DNA of 64,000 nt from Pseudomonadota bacterium (GCA_018262195.1 JAGTRS010000001.1:1-64000), one strand, 5' to 3'; numbered from the stretch's first letter, positions 1-8,691 are shown. Numbers and translations: made by a program. The notes: generated by a model from the letters alone, not told the origin.

Positions 1-78
1 CAGGAAGGGACTCGAACCCCCACACCTTTCGGCGCCAGAACCTAAATCTGGTGCGTCTACCAATTTCGCCACCTGGGC
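1..78 (-). tRNA. tRNA-Leu (TAG anticodon), 3' end cut by window edge
   Basis: Read on the minus strand, the sequence begins GCCCAGGTGGCGAAATTGG, a typical leucine tRNA acceptor stem and D-arm. The anticodon stem ACCAGA/TCTGG encloses the loop TTTAGGT, which gives anticodon TAG (reads CUA). The T-arm GGGGGTTCGAGTCCC follows. The last acceptor bases and CCA end lie outside the window. It is divergent from hpnC, with only 54 bp between them. Confidence 0.93.
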
Positions 79-132
79 AGGCGGGGCGAATTCTAGCACT
101 GACTACCCCACGTTCTCCAGAGCAAGCTGACG

Positions 133-942
133 ATGTCCGTTGATCATTACGAAAATTTCCCGGTAGCTTCGCTGCTGCTGCCGCCAGCAATGCGCCAGCC
201 GATCGAGGTGGTTTACCGCTTCGCCCGCAGCGCTGACGACATTGCCGACGAGGGCGACGCTTCGCCCGACGAGCGCCTGGCCGGGCTGGCTGCCTATCAG
301 GCAGAACTGGACCGGATCGCCGCTGGCACAACGCCGCAGACACCGCTATTCGTTGAACTGGCCAAGGTCATCGCCACCCACGCGCTACCCATCCAGCTCT
401 TCCGTGACCTGCTCGATGCCTTCGCGCAAGATGTCGTCAAGACGCGCTATGCCGACTATCCGGAACTGCTCGATTACTGCCGCCGCTCGGCCAATCCGGT
501 CGGTCGGCTGGTGCTGCATCTGTTCGGCCGCACCGAGCCGGAACACCTTGATCAATCCGACTGCATCTGTAGCGCATTGCAGTTGATCAACTTCTGGCAG
601 GACGTCGCCATCGACTGGCAAAAGGACCGCGTTTACATCCCGCAAACCGACTTTCCGCATTTCCGCATCGGTGAAGACGACATTGCACACAGCCGCTGGT
701 CGGCCAACTGGGCGGCGCTGATGGATTTCGAGATCGACCGGGCCACCGCGCTGATGAAGCGCGGCGCCCCGCTTGTCCACGCTCTGCCCGGCCGCCTCGG
801 CTGGGAAATCCGGCTGACGATCCAGGGTGGGCTGCGCATTCTTGAACGCATTCGGCAGGTGCGAGGTGACGTTTTCAACCGCCGGCCGAAGCTTGGCAAA
901 TGGGATTGGCTCGTTCTGGCTGGCCGTTCCATTAGAATGTAG
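133..942 (+). CDS. hpnC: Squalene biosynthesis protein HpnC (hydroxysqualene synthase)
   Basis: The 269-residue protein belongs to the squalene/phytoene synthase family. By family knowledge HpnC converts presqualene diphosphate into hydroxysqualene, the second step of the HpnCDE route to squalene and hopanoids. The first aspartate-rich motif DDIADEGD lies near residues 36-43. The second region is NFWQDVAIDWQKDRVYIP, the form typical of HpnC rather than HpnD. It is followed 4 bp later by hpnD and then hpnE, so the three genes form one operon. No squalene-hopene cyclase gene is in the window. Confidence 0.93.
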   Translation: MSVDHYENFPVASLLLPPAMRQPIEVVYRFARSADDIADEGDASPDERLAGLAAYQAELDRIAAGTTPQTPLFVELAKVIATHALPIQLFRDLLDAFAQDVVKTRYADYPELLDYCRRSANPVGRLVLHLFGRTEPEHLDQSDCICSALQLINFWQDVAIDWQKDRVYIPQTDFPHFRIGEDDIAHSRWSANWAALMDFEIDRATALMKRGAPLVHALPGRLGWEIRLTIQGGLRILERIRQVRGDVFNRRPKLGKWDWLVLAGRSIRM

Positions 943-946
943 CCCT

Positions 947-1780
947 ATGAATCCAGACCAATACTGCCAAGAGAAGTGCGCCAAAAGCGGCTCCTCTTTC
1001 TACTACAGCTTCCTGTTTCTGCCCTTGCAACGTCGGCGCGCCATCATGGCGCTCTACGCCTTCTGCCGCGAAGTCGATGACGTCGTCGATGAATGCAACG
1101 ACGTTTCGATCGCCTCGACCAAGCTCGCCTGGTGGCGCCAGGAGATCGAACGCGTTGCCGAAGGCAAGCCGCAACACCCGGTCGGCCTGGCACTGGCAGG
1201 GCTCGACAAGAGCATCAACCTGCCGAAAGAGCAGCTGCTGGAAATCATCGACGGCATGGAGATGGATCTCATACAGTCGCGCTATCTCGACTTCAAGGGG
1301 CTGTCGCTCTATTGCTATCGCGTCGCCAGCGTTGTCGGCCTGCTCGCCGCCGAGATATTCGGCTACACCGACCGCCAGACGCAGAAATACGCCCACGATC
1401 TGGGCATGGCCTTCCAGCTCACCAACATCATTCGCGACATCGGCGAAGATGCCCGGCGCGGCCGTATCTACATCCCGATGGATGAACTCAAGCAGTTCAA
1501 CGTACCGGCCGCCGACATCCTGAACGGCAAATATTCGGACAACTTCACGGCACTGATGCAGTTCCAGTACGAACGGGCCGAGAAGTACTACGAGCAGGCG
1601 TTTGCCCAGTTGCCGGCCGTCGACCGCAAGAGCCAGCGCCCCGGCCTGATCATGGCAGCGATCTATCGCACCGTGCTAGACGAGATCAAGCGCGAGAATT
1701 TCCAGGTGCTGCACCAGCGCATCTCGCTGCCGCCGACGCGCAAGCTGTGGCTGGCCGCCAAGACCTGGATCAAGGGCTGA
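947..1780 (+). CDS. hpnD: Presqualene diphosphate synthase HpnD
   Basis: This 277-residue squalene/phytoene synthase family protein should condense two farnesyl diphosphates into presqualene diphosphate. The open frame reaches back to 827, but the ATG at 947 is preferred because it avoids overlap with hpnC and gives the family N-terminus MNPDQYCQEKC. The motifs are AFCREVDDVVDECND (first Asp-rich) and LTNIIRDIGEDARRGRIYIP (second Asp-rich). The gene sits between hpnC and hpnE with 4-bp gaps on both sides, which points to one transcript. Confidence 0.93.
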   Translation: MNPDQYCQEKCAKSGSSFYYSFLFLPLQRRRAIMALYAFCREVDDVVDECNDVSIASTKLAWWRQEIERVAEGKPQHPVGLALAGLDKSINLPKEQLLEIIDGMEMDLIQSRYLDFKGLSLYCYRVASVVGLLAAEIFGYTDRQTQKYAHDLGMAFQLTNIIRDIGEDARRGRIYIPMDELKQFNVPAADILNGKYSDNFTALMQFQYERAEKYYEQAFAQLPAVDRKSQRPGLIMAAIYRTVLDEIKRENFQVLHQRISLPPTRKLWLAAKTWIKG

Positions 1781-1784
1781 AGCC

Positions 1785-3005
1785 TTGAAAGTCGCCGTCA
1801 TCGGTGGCGGCTGGGCTGGCCTTGCCGCCGCGGTCGAGCTGACGGCAAGCGGCGCCGAGGTCACCCTCTTCGAAGCCGGCCGCGTACTCGGCGGCCGGGC
1901 TCGGGGCGTCGAGATCGATGGCCGCCAGCTCGACAACGGCCAGCACATCCTGCTCGGGGCCTACCGCGACACACTGGCGCTGATGCGCCGGGTCGGTGCC
2001 GATCCCTACGAACTCTTCGACCGCCGGCCATTGCAGGTCATCGACAATACGGGCTTTCGCCTCGCCCTGCCTCGCATGCCCGCCCCGCTCAATGTCGCCT
2101 GGGGCCTGCTGACCGCCAACGGCGTCAGCTTCGGTGAAAAGCTGAAAACGGCGCTCTGGATGGACGGCATCAAGCGCCGAGGCTTCAAACTGCCCAGCGA
2201 AATGACCGTCGCCAAATGGCTGGACGCCGCCGGCCAAACCGGCACCCTGCGCCGCCACCTCTGGGAACCGCTTTGCCTCGCCGCGTTGAACCTGCCGGCG
2301 GAACGCGCCTCGGCGCAGTTGTTCGCCAACGTACTGCGCGACAGTCTGGGCAGTTCGCATCGTGAAGACACTGACCTCCTCCTCCCTCGGGTCGATCTCG
2401 GCCAACTGCTCCCGGAACCGGCCGGACAATGGTTGCAGGCGCACGGCGCGCAAATCCGCCTGAGTACACGCGTCAGGCAGATCACGGAAGCCGAAAATGG
2501 CATCGCCATCGACGGTGAGCCCTTCGCCGCCGCCATCATCGCCACCGCGCCGCAGCATGTCGGCGCCCTGTGGTCAGCTGCAGCAACGAATTTCGCCTAC
2601 GAGCCGATTGCCACGCTCTACCGGAATTTTGAGCCAGAAATAAAATCCCCTTTCCCAATGAGCAACCACCTCGGCGGACATTGCCAGTGGGTAGTCGACC
2701 GTGGGCAAGGCATGCTGGCCTGCGTCCTGAGCGGGCACGGCGATTGGGAAATACTGGACGATGCCACGCTCGCAGCCGCACTCGACCAGGAACTAGGCCT
2801 GCCAAACCCGACAGGCTGGCACAAGGTAATCCGCGAAAAACGCGCCACTTTTTCGGCCCAACCCGGCTTGCATCGCCCGGATTTCCGGACAACCGACCCG
2901 CGCGTTCTCCTGGCCGGCGACTACACCTGGGCGGACTACCCGGCGACGCTCGAAGGCGCTGTGCGCAGCGGCCTACGCGCTGCACGCCACCTCACCAAGA
3001 GCTGA
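1785..3005 (+). CDS. hpnE: Hydroxysqualene dehydroxylase HpnE
   Basis: The 406-residue flavoprotein starts with a dinucleotide-binding fold (VAVIGGGWAGLAAAVEL, then FEAG), as in amine oxidase and phytoene desaturase-like proteins. The C-terminal FAD-contact segment LLAGDYTWADYPATLEGAV is also clear. By family knowledge HpnE reduces hydroxysqualene to squalene. The start is TTG at 1785, four bases after hpnD ends; no ATG is well placed. A short inverted repeat (GAGCTGA/TCAGCTC, 2999-3014) spans the stop codon. The gene ends the hpnCDE operon. Confidence 0.92.
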   Translation: MKVAVIGGGWAGLAAAVELTASGAEVTLFEAGRVLGGRARGVEIDGRQLDNGQHILLGAYRDTLALMRRVGADPYELFDRRPLQVIDNTGFRLALPRMPAPLNVAWGLLTANGVSFGEKLKTALWMDGIKRRGFKLPSEMTVAKWLDAAGQTGTLRRHLWEPLCLAALNLPAERASAQLFANVLRDSLGSSHREDTDLLLPRVDLGQLLPEPAGQWLQAHGAQIRLSTRVRQITEAENGIAIDGEPFAAAIIATAPQHVGALWSAAATNFAYEPIATLYRNFEPEIKSPFPMSNHLGGHCQWVVDRGQGMLACVLSGHGDWEILDDATLAAALDQELGLPNPTGWHKVIREKRATFSAQPGLHRPDFRTTDPRVLLAGDYTWADYPATLEGAVRSGLRAARHLTKS

Positions 3006-3024
3006 AGTCAGCTCAAACTTCCAC

Positions 3025-3056
3025 GGTCAACTGGAAAAAACGGGCGAATTTGAAAT
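3025..3056 (-). repeat. Dispersed 32-bp repeat, copy 1
   Basis: Read on the minus strand this copy begins ATTTCAAATTCGCCCG and ends TTTTTTCCAGTTGACC. It matches the family also seen at 17751, 32516, 35168, 40842 and 63399, with a few substitutions in the first half. It lies 20 bp after the hpnE stop codon, just past the inverted repeat at 2999-3014. Function is unknown. Confidence 0.75.
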
Positions 3057-3377
3057 GTGGATTTCTCCAGTTACGATCGAGAGGTAGTACTTATTCAAGC
3101 TGGCGGAGGGTCCGTCATTGCGGACGAGAGGTCGGTTATGTGCCCATTCCGGCCATCCAGCCTCCTCCAGAGCGGTCAGTCAGCTGAACCCGGCTATTTC
3201 GTACTTGAATGCTCCGAAGCGGCCGGTGGCGACCTCACACATCCGGCCAGGACCCGTCATCGGTAGGCTCGCCCGGAAGGTCCGGTCTACGCTGTCAACA
3301 GACTTACTGTGCTCTCAATACCAGTCAAACCGTCCAGGAAACCCGGAGCGGTTGGCTCATCGTTCCAACATCGATGC
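3057..3377. other. Intergenic stretch with no supported gene
   Basis: About 320 bp lie between the repeat at 3025-3056 and the ArsR promoter. Short open frames of 69-87 codons exist on the plus strand, but they overlap each other, lack ribosome binding sites and resemble no protein family I recognise. It marks the boundary between the GC-rich hpn operon and the accessory block, and may be remnant sequence. Confidence 0.5.
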
Positions 3378-3405
3378 TTGACAAGTCCGTAATCTTTATT
3401 ATTAT
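3378..3405 (+). promoter_or_regulatory. Sigma-70 type promoter of the ArsR/SRPBCC operon
   Basis: A perfect -35 box TTGACA (3378-3383) is followed after 16 bp by TATTAT (3400-3405) as -10. Transcription would start near 3412, inside the palindrome that runs to 3433. This is a sequence prediction only. Confidence 0.7.
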
Positions 3406-3433
3406 CCAATTGGTTAATTAACCAATTGGATAA
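3402..3433. promoter_or_regulatory. Perfect 32-bp palindromic operator before the ArsR-type gene
   Basis: The arms are TTATCCAATTGGTTAA (3402-3417) and its exact reverse complement TTAACCAATTGGATAA (3418-3433), with no spacer and no mismatch. Each arm contains the smaller palindrome CCAATTGG. The element overlaps the -10 box and ends 2 bp before the ATG at 3436, so a protein bound there would block transcription. The likely ligand is the ArsR-type protein encoded next to it. Confidence 0.82.
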
Positions 3434-3435
3434 GC

Positions 3436-3933
3436 ATGAACAGGCATTCCGATGCGCTCAGCGTAACCTTCGCCGCTTTGGCCGATCCCACGCGGCGGGC
3501 GATGTTGTTGCGCTTATCTCAAGGCGAGATCAGCGTGTCCGCCCTGGCTGAGCCATTCCAAATGAGTTTGCCCGCTGCCACGAAACACTTGCGCGTACTG
3601 GAACACGCGGGCTTGGTGCAAAAGAGCCGAGACGCACAACGCCGCCCTTGCCGTATTAACGCTGAGCCGCTCAAACAAGCCACCGACTGGATGGCGCAAT
3701 ACCGTCAATTTTGGGAAGGCAGCTTGGACAGGCTGGACGCCTATTTGCAGCAACTTCAAGCGGCGGAAAAGTCCCAGGACAGTGACGTGGAGGCTCTGTC
3801 GGCAAAATCCTCCGTGAATTTGAACCCAGCTACCGACATCACGAACAAGCCCGCTTTCAAGAGCGCGGCCAAAAAAACGCGCAGCCAAAAACACACAACA
3901 TCGAAGTCAGCACCGGAAAGGAAAGCCCCATGA
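3436..3933 (+). CDS. ArsR/SmtB-family transcriptional repressor
   Basis: The 165-residue protein has a winged helix-turn-helix in residues ~5-90: ALADPTRRAMLLRLSQGE, then SVSALAEPFQMSLPAATKHLRVLEHAGLV, the usual ArsR recognition helix. No metal-binding Cys pair is visible, so it is more like the SRPBCC-linked, non-metal ArsR group. Residues ~115-165 are a Lys/Ser-rich tail of low complexity, longer than usual. Its stop overlaps the next start (ATGA at 3930), which couples it to the SRPBCC gene. A perfect palindrome directly upstream suggests autorepression. The signal it senses is not evident. Confidence 0.88.
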   Translation: MNRHSDALSVTFAALADPTRRAMLLRLSQGEISVSALAEPFQMSLPAATKHLRVLEHAGLVQKSRDAQRRPCRINAEPLKQATDWMAQYRQFWEGSLDRLDAYLQQLQAAEKSQDSDVEALSAKSSVNLNPATDITNKPAFKSAAKKTRSQKHTTSKSAPERKAP

Positions 3934-4439
3934 GCAACACCGCCCTCTCTCCGTTCGTCATTACTCGCGAATTTCGCGCGCCGCGCGCTTTGCTTTGGCA
4001 AGTGCAAACGCAAGCCCAGCACTTGCAGCACTGGCTCAGCCCTGAAGGTTTTCACACCATTCATGCGGACATGGACTTCCGAGTGGGTGGGCGCTACCAC
4101 TATGGGCTTGAGGGGCCGAATGGCCTGCAAATGTGGGGCTTGCAGCAGTTTTTGGAAATCGTCCCCGAGCGAAAAATCGTGCATCTGCAAAGCTTCTCCA
4201 CCCCCGAAGGTGGTCTTGGTCGCCACCCCATGGCGCCTGCATGGCCCGCCTATATGCATGTGACTGCCACTTGGGAAGATAGTGCCAACGGCGGCACGAT
4301 CCACACCATCTCTTGGCAACCACACGAGAGCGACGACGCGGGGATCGCCACTTTCGACGGCGCACGCGACGGAATGAATGCAGGCTTTGCGGGTACCTTC
4401 GCCAAGCTTGATGCGTACTTGGTCAAACTGCAAGGTTGA
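3930..4439 (+). CDS. SRPBCC (AHSA1-like) domain protein
   Basis: The 169-residue protein is a single START/Bet v1-like domain of the AHSA1 family. It begins with the typical strand FVITREFRAPRALLWQVQT, then LQHWLSPEGF and FRVGGRYHYGLEGPNG, the segment that usually reads 'DxRpGGxxxxxMxxPdG'. Such proteins form a hydrophobic cavity for a small ligand; no catalytic role can be assigned. It is translationally coupled to the ArsR gene (ATGA overlap), a common pairing, and is followed by a second SRPBCC gene after 64 bp. Confidence 0.85.
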   Translation: MSNTALSPFVITREFRAPRALLWQVQTQAQHLQHWLSPEGFHTIHADMDFRVGGRYHYGLEGPNGLQMWGLQQFLEIVPERKIVHLQSFSTPEGGLGRHPMAPAWPAYMHVTATWEDSANGGTIHTISWQPHESDDAGIATFDGARDGMNAGFAGTFAKLDAYLVKLQG

Positions 4440-4503
4440 ACCCCTCTCTCCCGCGCAGCCTTGATTTGCCCTGACATCCGATTGAACATCAGGAGAACAA
4501 TAC

Positions 4504-5442
4504 ATGAGCGACATCGTCACGTATCCATCGCCCACCGAATTGCATTTTTCGCGCTTCATTGCCGCCCCTCTGGTCTTGGTGTGGCGCGCCCACACCGAGC
4601 AAGGTCAATTGGAGCGGTGGTGGGGACCTGAGGGTTATTCAATCAACACGCATGAAATAGATGTGCGTCCTGGCGGACGTTGGAAATTCATCATGCACGG
4701 TCCTGGTGTGAGCACCGACCCCAACTCGCCATTTGGTGGCCCGGCCACCGACTTCCCCAACCTCATTCAGTACGAAGAGGTGGTGCCAGAGACAAAGCTT
4801 GTTTGGTCGCACGGCAGTTTTGATGAGGTGATGTTCCACGTCACCACTACTTTCAAAGCTGAAGGTGACGGCACCCGCCTGGAAACCACCATGCGATTGT
4901 CTAGTCAGGCTGAGCGCGATGCCAAGGCCACGTATGCGGTGCCGGGCCACGAGTCCACGATGGGCAAGCTAGAAGCCTATTTGCGTCATCCGCACCACGA
5001 GCTGTCTTTCACGCGGGTGCTGCCAGCGCCCGTGGCCAAGGTTTGGGCGGCTTGGACGGTGCGCGAGCAACTCATGCCTTGGTATTGCCCCAAACCCTGG
5101 CAGGTAACCGAGTGCGAGATCGATTTACGCCCCGGCGGCGCATTTCGCACTCTGATGCATGGACCCGACGGCGAAACTCACGATCTCATGAGCTGCTACT
5201 TGATAGTAGAGCCCGAACGACGCCTGATATGGACCAATGCCCTGCAGCCCGGCTATGCCCCTGCCACCAAACCGTGGTGCACCTGCGCGGTGGAGCTGCA
5301 AGCTGTAAGCGAAACTGAAACGCGCTTGACTGCACGCGTGATGCATGCCGATAGTGCTACTTGCGAAGATCACGCCAAGATGGGTTTCCCTCACGGCTGG
5401 CATGTGGCATTGGATCAAATGTTGGCGATGCTGGTGCGGTAA
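4504..5442 (+). CDS. Tandem SRPBCC (AHSA1-like) two-domain protein
   Basis: At 312 residues the protein is twice the usual AHSA1-domain length and holds two copies. Domain 1 (residues ~10-155) has LHFSRFIAAPLVLVWRAHT and IDVRPGGRWKFIMHGPG; domain 2 (~162-310) has LSFTRVLPAPVAKVWAAWT and IDLRPGGAFRTLMHGPDG. The start at 4504 has a good site (CAGGAG, 7 bp spacing). It appears to be the third gene of the ArsR-controlled operon. The substrate or partner is unknown. The duplication could be an internal duplication or a fusion of two neighbouring SRPBCC genes. Confidence 0.85.
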   Translation: MSDIVTYPSPTELHFSRFIAAPLVLVWRAHTEQGQLERWWGPEGYSINTHEIDVRPGGRWKFIMHGPGVSTDPNSPFGGPATDFPNLIQYEEVVPETKLVWSHGSFDEVMFHVTTTFKAEGDGTRLETTMRLSSQAERDAKATYAVPGHESTMGKLEAYLRHPHHELSFTRVLPAPVAKVWAAWTVREQLMPWYCPKPWQVTECEIDLRPGGAFRTLMHGPDGETHDLMSCYLIVEPERRLIWTNALQPGYAPATKPWCTCAVELQAVSETETRLTARVMHADSATCEDHAKMGFPHGWHVALDQMLAMLVR

Positions 5443-5959
5443 GGAAGAGGACGCGCAAGCACCCGGAATTGCTCGCACTAGCCGAGCAATTCCCTACAGA
5501 GCCAAATACTTCCTCATGCCAAACGCAAATAAAATTCGATGAATTCTCTCAATGTCAGCAAACGCTGCTATAGCAGTCCTATGGGCTAAGAACCGCTACT
5601 TCAGCTTTGGGCACCTTAGAGCCCATCCTATCCTCGGATTCATCGCCGAAAAGCGGTCATCGGCATTCGGCTTCCCGGAAGCGGACATTCCCTGCCGGCA
5701 GGAGCGTGCCCATTCTGCCCCCCAGAACGCTAAAGGACGGATAACGTCTGACAGCAGCCTTTCCCGCCGGATCTTCACTGATAATGTCTCGGCCAAATAG
5801 GACGCAGAGTCTATTTTCCGAATCTGTCTGCAATGCATCGGTTACCCGCCACTCAGCCACATACATTAGTGATTGACAGCTTCCGTCTCCAATTGGCGCG
5901 GACTCTCGACCATAAGCGGGATACTCATCGCGCATAAGCAAACGGGCAGCAACCCTTTT
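5443..5959. other. Gene-free stretch between operons
   Basis: These 517 bp contain several short, mutually overlapping open frames on both strands (about 80-94 codons) with no ribosome binding site and no recognised domain. I treat them as chance or remnant sequence. The genes on both sides read towards this region and so converge on it; no clear terminator hairpin was seen. Confidence 0.5.
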
Positions 5960-6313
5960 TTATATACAAACCTTTGCATAGCTGGCCGCATGAATTTCCA
6001 CTGTTTCCACACTTAGTTGTATTTCAGCTCCCTTATTCTCACGGAGGGGAATCAAAGCCCTCATAACAGCTTGCGCAATCGAAATTCGTTGCTCGCCTGA
6101 ACGACCCGAAAGCATTTCTAGGCGAGCATGCACATAGGCCCGGTTCTTAGAACCCGCGCCAATTAAAAAGTGATCTAGGCAGATTGCACGGCTCTTAATG
6201 TCTGGCTCGGAAAACAAGTTAGATTTGATTAATGCCTCATTGGCAGCGAGTAATGCGGCCGTTGGATCAAAATCACTCAGGTTTGCGGTGTATTCAATTG
6301 TCAAGTGTGGCAT
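5960..6313 (-). CDS. Tautomerase-superfamily protein, CHMI-like (5-carboxymethyl-2-hydroxymuconate isomerase family)
   Basis: The chosen start at 6313 gives MPHLTIEYTANL, which places proline directly after the initiator Met; in this superfamily the exposed Pro-1 is the general base. A longer frame starting 4 codons earlier would lose this. A GGGAG site lies 5 bp upstream of the ATG. The 117-residue length fits the CHMI (HpcD/HpaF) family, as do DHFLIGAGSKNRAYVHARLE and the GRSGEQR segment. No other homoprotocatechuate genes are nearby, so the substrate may differ. It is the last gene of the minus-strand row that starts with the cupin gene. Confidence 0.82.
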   Translation of the reverse strand: MPHLTIEYTANLSDFDPTAALLAANEALIKSNLFSEPDIKSRAICLDHFLIGAGSKNRAYVHARLEMLSGRSGEQRISIAQAVMRALIPLRENKGAEIQLSVETVEIHAASYAKVCI

Positions 6314-6383
6314 GGAGACTCCCAAAGTTGATGATGGGTCGAATCGCCGGCAAAGTGAAATTTGCTAGCTTGACCGCGAGCAC

Positions 6384-6956
6384 TCAGAGGTGGATGCAAT
6401 AAATTGCGCACCCTTGGCTGTTAAATTCTGTGTCGAAATTTGCGACTGAGAGCAATTCTCCTCCAGCACTTTGTATAACCTTTTGTGAGGCTACATTGGT
6501 CACTGATACATGGATAGTCAATTGACGCAAACCTATAGCCTGCGCGATCGGCAGGAGATGTCTCAAGGCCGAACTTGCCAAGCCTTCCCTGCGTCTTTCT
6601 GGGACGATGCTGTATCCAACATGGCCTGGGCAGAAATATGGAAGCGCATCAGAGTCTGGACTCCACCGAAGTTGAATCGCACCGCAAAATCCACTTTGCC
6701 ATATCCACCTTGAAATGGACGGCAGGGGGCGAACCCTACTACCGTCTGAGAGCTTGATTGCCGGGTTAAGGCCATTCACATCGTTCAGACTTTGGATGAA
6801 GACCTCGGGGCTCTGTGCGATCGCTTCGAGTTGAGCTTTGGCAGTACGTTCGGTCCAAATATTGTCCGGAGACCAGCCTTTAGTTAAATGATGCTGATAG
6901 TCATTCAGGAACTTCAGACTTGGAGTTAATAGCTCAACCTGTAACTCTGTCATTGC
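6384..6956 (-). CDS. GNAT-family N-acetyltransferase
   Basis: The 190-residue protein has a GNAT core: GHVGYSIVPERRREGLASSAL (acetyl-CoA loop) and later LTIHVSVTNVASQKVIQSAGGE, which resembles the 'N..S..v..k.GF' segment of RimJ/RimL-like enzymes. ATG 6956 is preferred over the one six codons upstream because it has AGGAG at 5 bp. It overlaps the end of the MFS gene by 23 bp, so the two are probably co-transcribed. The substrate is unknown; a small amine or a drug is possible. Confidence 0.8.
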   Translation of the reverse strand, partial: AMTELQVELLTPSLKFLNDYQHHLTKGWSPDNIWTERTAKAQLEAIAQSPEVFIQSLNDVNGLNPAIKLSDGSRVRPLPSISRWIWQSGFCGAIQLRWSPDSDALPYFCPGHVGYSIVPERRREGLASSALRHLLPIAQAIGLRQLTIHVSVTNVASQKVIQSAGGELLSVANFDTEFNSQGCAIYCIHL

Positions 6957-8166
6957 TACTCCTGAAATTGCCAAAGATACTGAGCATTAATCCAACGAAA
7001 GAAAGCAAAGTCGTGATTACCCAAGTTATCTCCCAGCCCTCGTATTGACTAACCATCCACCCTACAATCGGAGGGCCTGCAAATTGTCCAAAAGACGAAC
7101 ACTGCTGCATGAATCCCACTGTTGTCGAGATGTTTTGGTTGCTAGAAGAAACTCGAATTGCCGCTAAAAATAGAGTTGCAGGTACCAGACCACTAAATGC
7201 CGAAAAAAGCAGGGCACAACAAAAATTAACCCAAATCATTTGTTGGGCTGACACCGAAAAGATGAAGAAACCGGTAATTGCCATTCCGATATAGCTAATG
7301 GCCAGCATCAAGCGTATCGGTAGCCCTCTGAAAAGTAATCTTCCCGCGTACAAACTCCCTATCACGTTAGCCAAACACACCAACCCTGTAACAATCCCCG
7401 TGAAGTCTGGCGAAATTCCTGCCGCAATATAAATCGATGGCAAAAAACCTATGACCACAAGCCACTGTGTTGAGTACATCGCAAAGGCAACGGAAACGCT
7501 CCAAGGGCCTGTACTCTTCAGTGTTTCTGCCAGCACAGCTCCGAATCCGGCATCATGTTGCTGCCTGTAGATATGCATTGACGTCTCTGCAGGCACTTGC
7601 TTGGCTACAAGGTACGCAGTCACCAATGATGTGACTCCTAACAACAACCAATAACCTTGCCAGCCTGACCCGTTGGCAAACAAACTGCCCACTAGCAGAC
7701 TAATGGCGATTCCAATCCCCATATAGGTTCCCCAAAGGCCAAGGAAGATGGATAACTTTGATTCGTCGAGTGAACTACGTATCAGCTTGGGCGCAGGGAG
7801 AACGACCAAGAGAAATCCCGCCCCCTCTAACGCTCTGAGTACCAATAACTCGGTTACGGACGTTGTTACGAGAGCAGCCAAACTAGCAATCGCCAAAATA
7901 CTTTGTCCTATCACCAAGCTCTTACGTCCACCAATAAGGTCGCATAACCGGCCAGCCAGAACGCCGAAAAGCATCCCTAACATTTGAACCATAGAAACGA
8001 GGAAACCGGTTTCGACAAGGGATAGTCCCAGTGCCCTCTGCATTGCAGGAAGAGCCGGTGGCACTTTTCCAATATGCATGGCTGCAACGATCCCGGAGCT
8101 GATGATAATCAGTGCCGCAACTGAGTCGGTTGAGTATAAAACTGGTTTTATGTCGTGACTGTTCAC
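6934..8166 (-). CDS. MFS transporter (CynX/NimT-like)
   Basis: The 410-residue protein is very hydrophobic, with about 12 predicted membrane segments. Between TM2 and TM3 lies GRLCDLIGGRKSLVIG, a version of the MFS signature 'GxLaDrxGrrkxl'. It begins with a short polar N-terminus and sits between the cupin and GNAT genes on the same strand. The substrate cannot be told from sequence; the neighbours (cupin, tautomerase, AraC regulator) hint at a small organic acid or aromatic compound. Confidence 0.85.
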   Translation of the reverse strand: MNSHDIKPVLYSTDSVAALIIISSGIVAAMHIGKVPPALPAMQRALGLSLVETGFLVSMVQMLGMLFGVLAGRLCDLIGGRKSLVIGQSILAIASLAALVTTSVTELLVLRALEGAGFLLVVLPAPKLIRSSLDESKLSIFLGLWGTYMGIGIAISLLVGSLFANGSGWQGYWLLLGVTSLVTAYLVAKQVPAETSMHIYRQQHDAGFGAVLAETLKSTGPWSVSVAFAMYSTQWLVVIGFLPSIYIAAGISPDFTGIVTGLVCLANVIGSLYAGRLLFRGLPIRLMLAISYIGMAITGFFIFSVSAQQMIWVNFCCALLFSAFSGLVPATLFLAAIRVSSSNQNISTTVGFMQQCSSFGQFAGPPIVGWMVSQYEGWEITWVITTLLSFVGLMLSIFGNFRSSNDRVTG

Positions 8167-8208
8167 GTAAATGCCTCTCCAAGGGGCTTCGGTTCATAAT
8201 TGTTGCAA

Positions 8209-8691
8209 TTACTCGGCAAATGATTCGCCATTCTTCTTTTTGAACTGCCACGAGCCGTTGGCTAGAACTGCTTGCAGGTTGTCGTCGGGGTAACTAACTT
8301 CGTCTCCAGCAGTTCGGTCGCCAATTTCCAGATAGACGGCGTCGTCTCCTGAAATATTGATCAATTGGTGAGCATTTCCCGTTGCCGCACGAAATCCGGC
8401 ACACATTCCAGAGGACAGAAGCGTGTCCCCTTCATCGGTTCTCAGGATCAGCGTTCCTTCAAGCACGAAGACAAATTCCTCTTGCTTGGAGTGGGAGTGC
8501 CGCAAGGCGGAGACAGCGCCCGGAGATAGGGTTGTCAAATTGACCCCAAAATTGCTTATGCCAAACAGGGAACCCAAAGGACGTTTTGTCCGACCAAGCA
8601 TGCGCCGGGCAAATTCTTCGGGATAATTCGAAGCGGTCGTTCGTATCGGTGCAGTGTTCGCGTTGACGGCGATTTTTCCAAACTCGTTCAT
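8209..8691 (-). CDS. Cupin-domain protein
   Basis: The 160-residue protein has both cupin motifs: LRHSHSKQEEFVFVLEG, matching G(X)5HXH(X)3,4E(X)6G with metal ligands His, His and Glu, and FRAATGNAHQLINISG for the second motif with its His. The tail GDRTAGDEVSYPDDNL is shared with a known group of cupins of unknown substrate. It is the first gene of the minus-strand row cupin-MFS-GNAT-tautomerase. It faces the AraC gene, with only 26 bp between the two start codons. Confidence 0.87.
   Translation of the reverse strand: MNEFGKIAVNANTAPIRTTASNYPEEFARRMLGRTKRPLGSLFGISNFGVNLTTLSPGAVSALRHSHSKQEEFVFVLEGTLILRTDEGDTLLSSGMCAGFRAATGNAHQLINISGDDAVYLEIGDRTAGDEVSYPDDNLQAVLANGSWQFKKKNGESFAE

Noticed and set aside
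5552..5941. Several 80-94 codon frames after the tandem SRPBCC gene
   Set aside because: They overlap each other on both strands, lack ribosome sites and show no domain.
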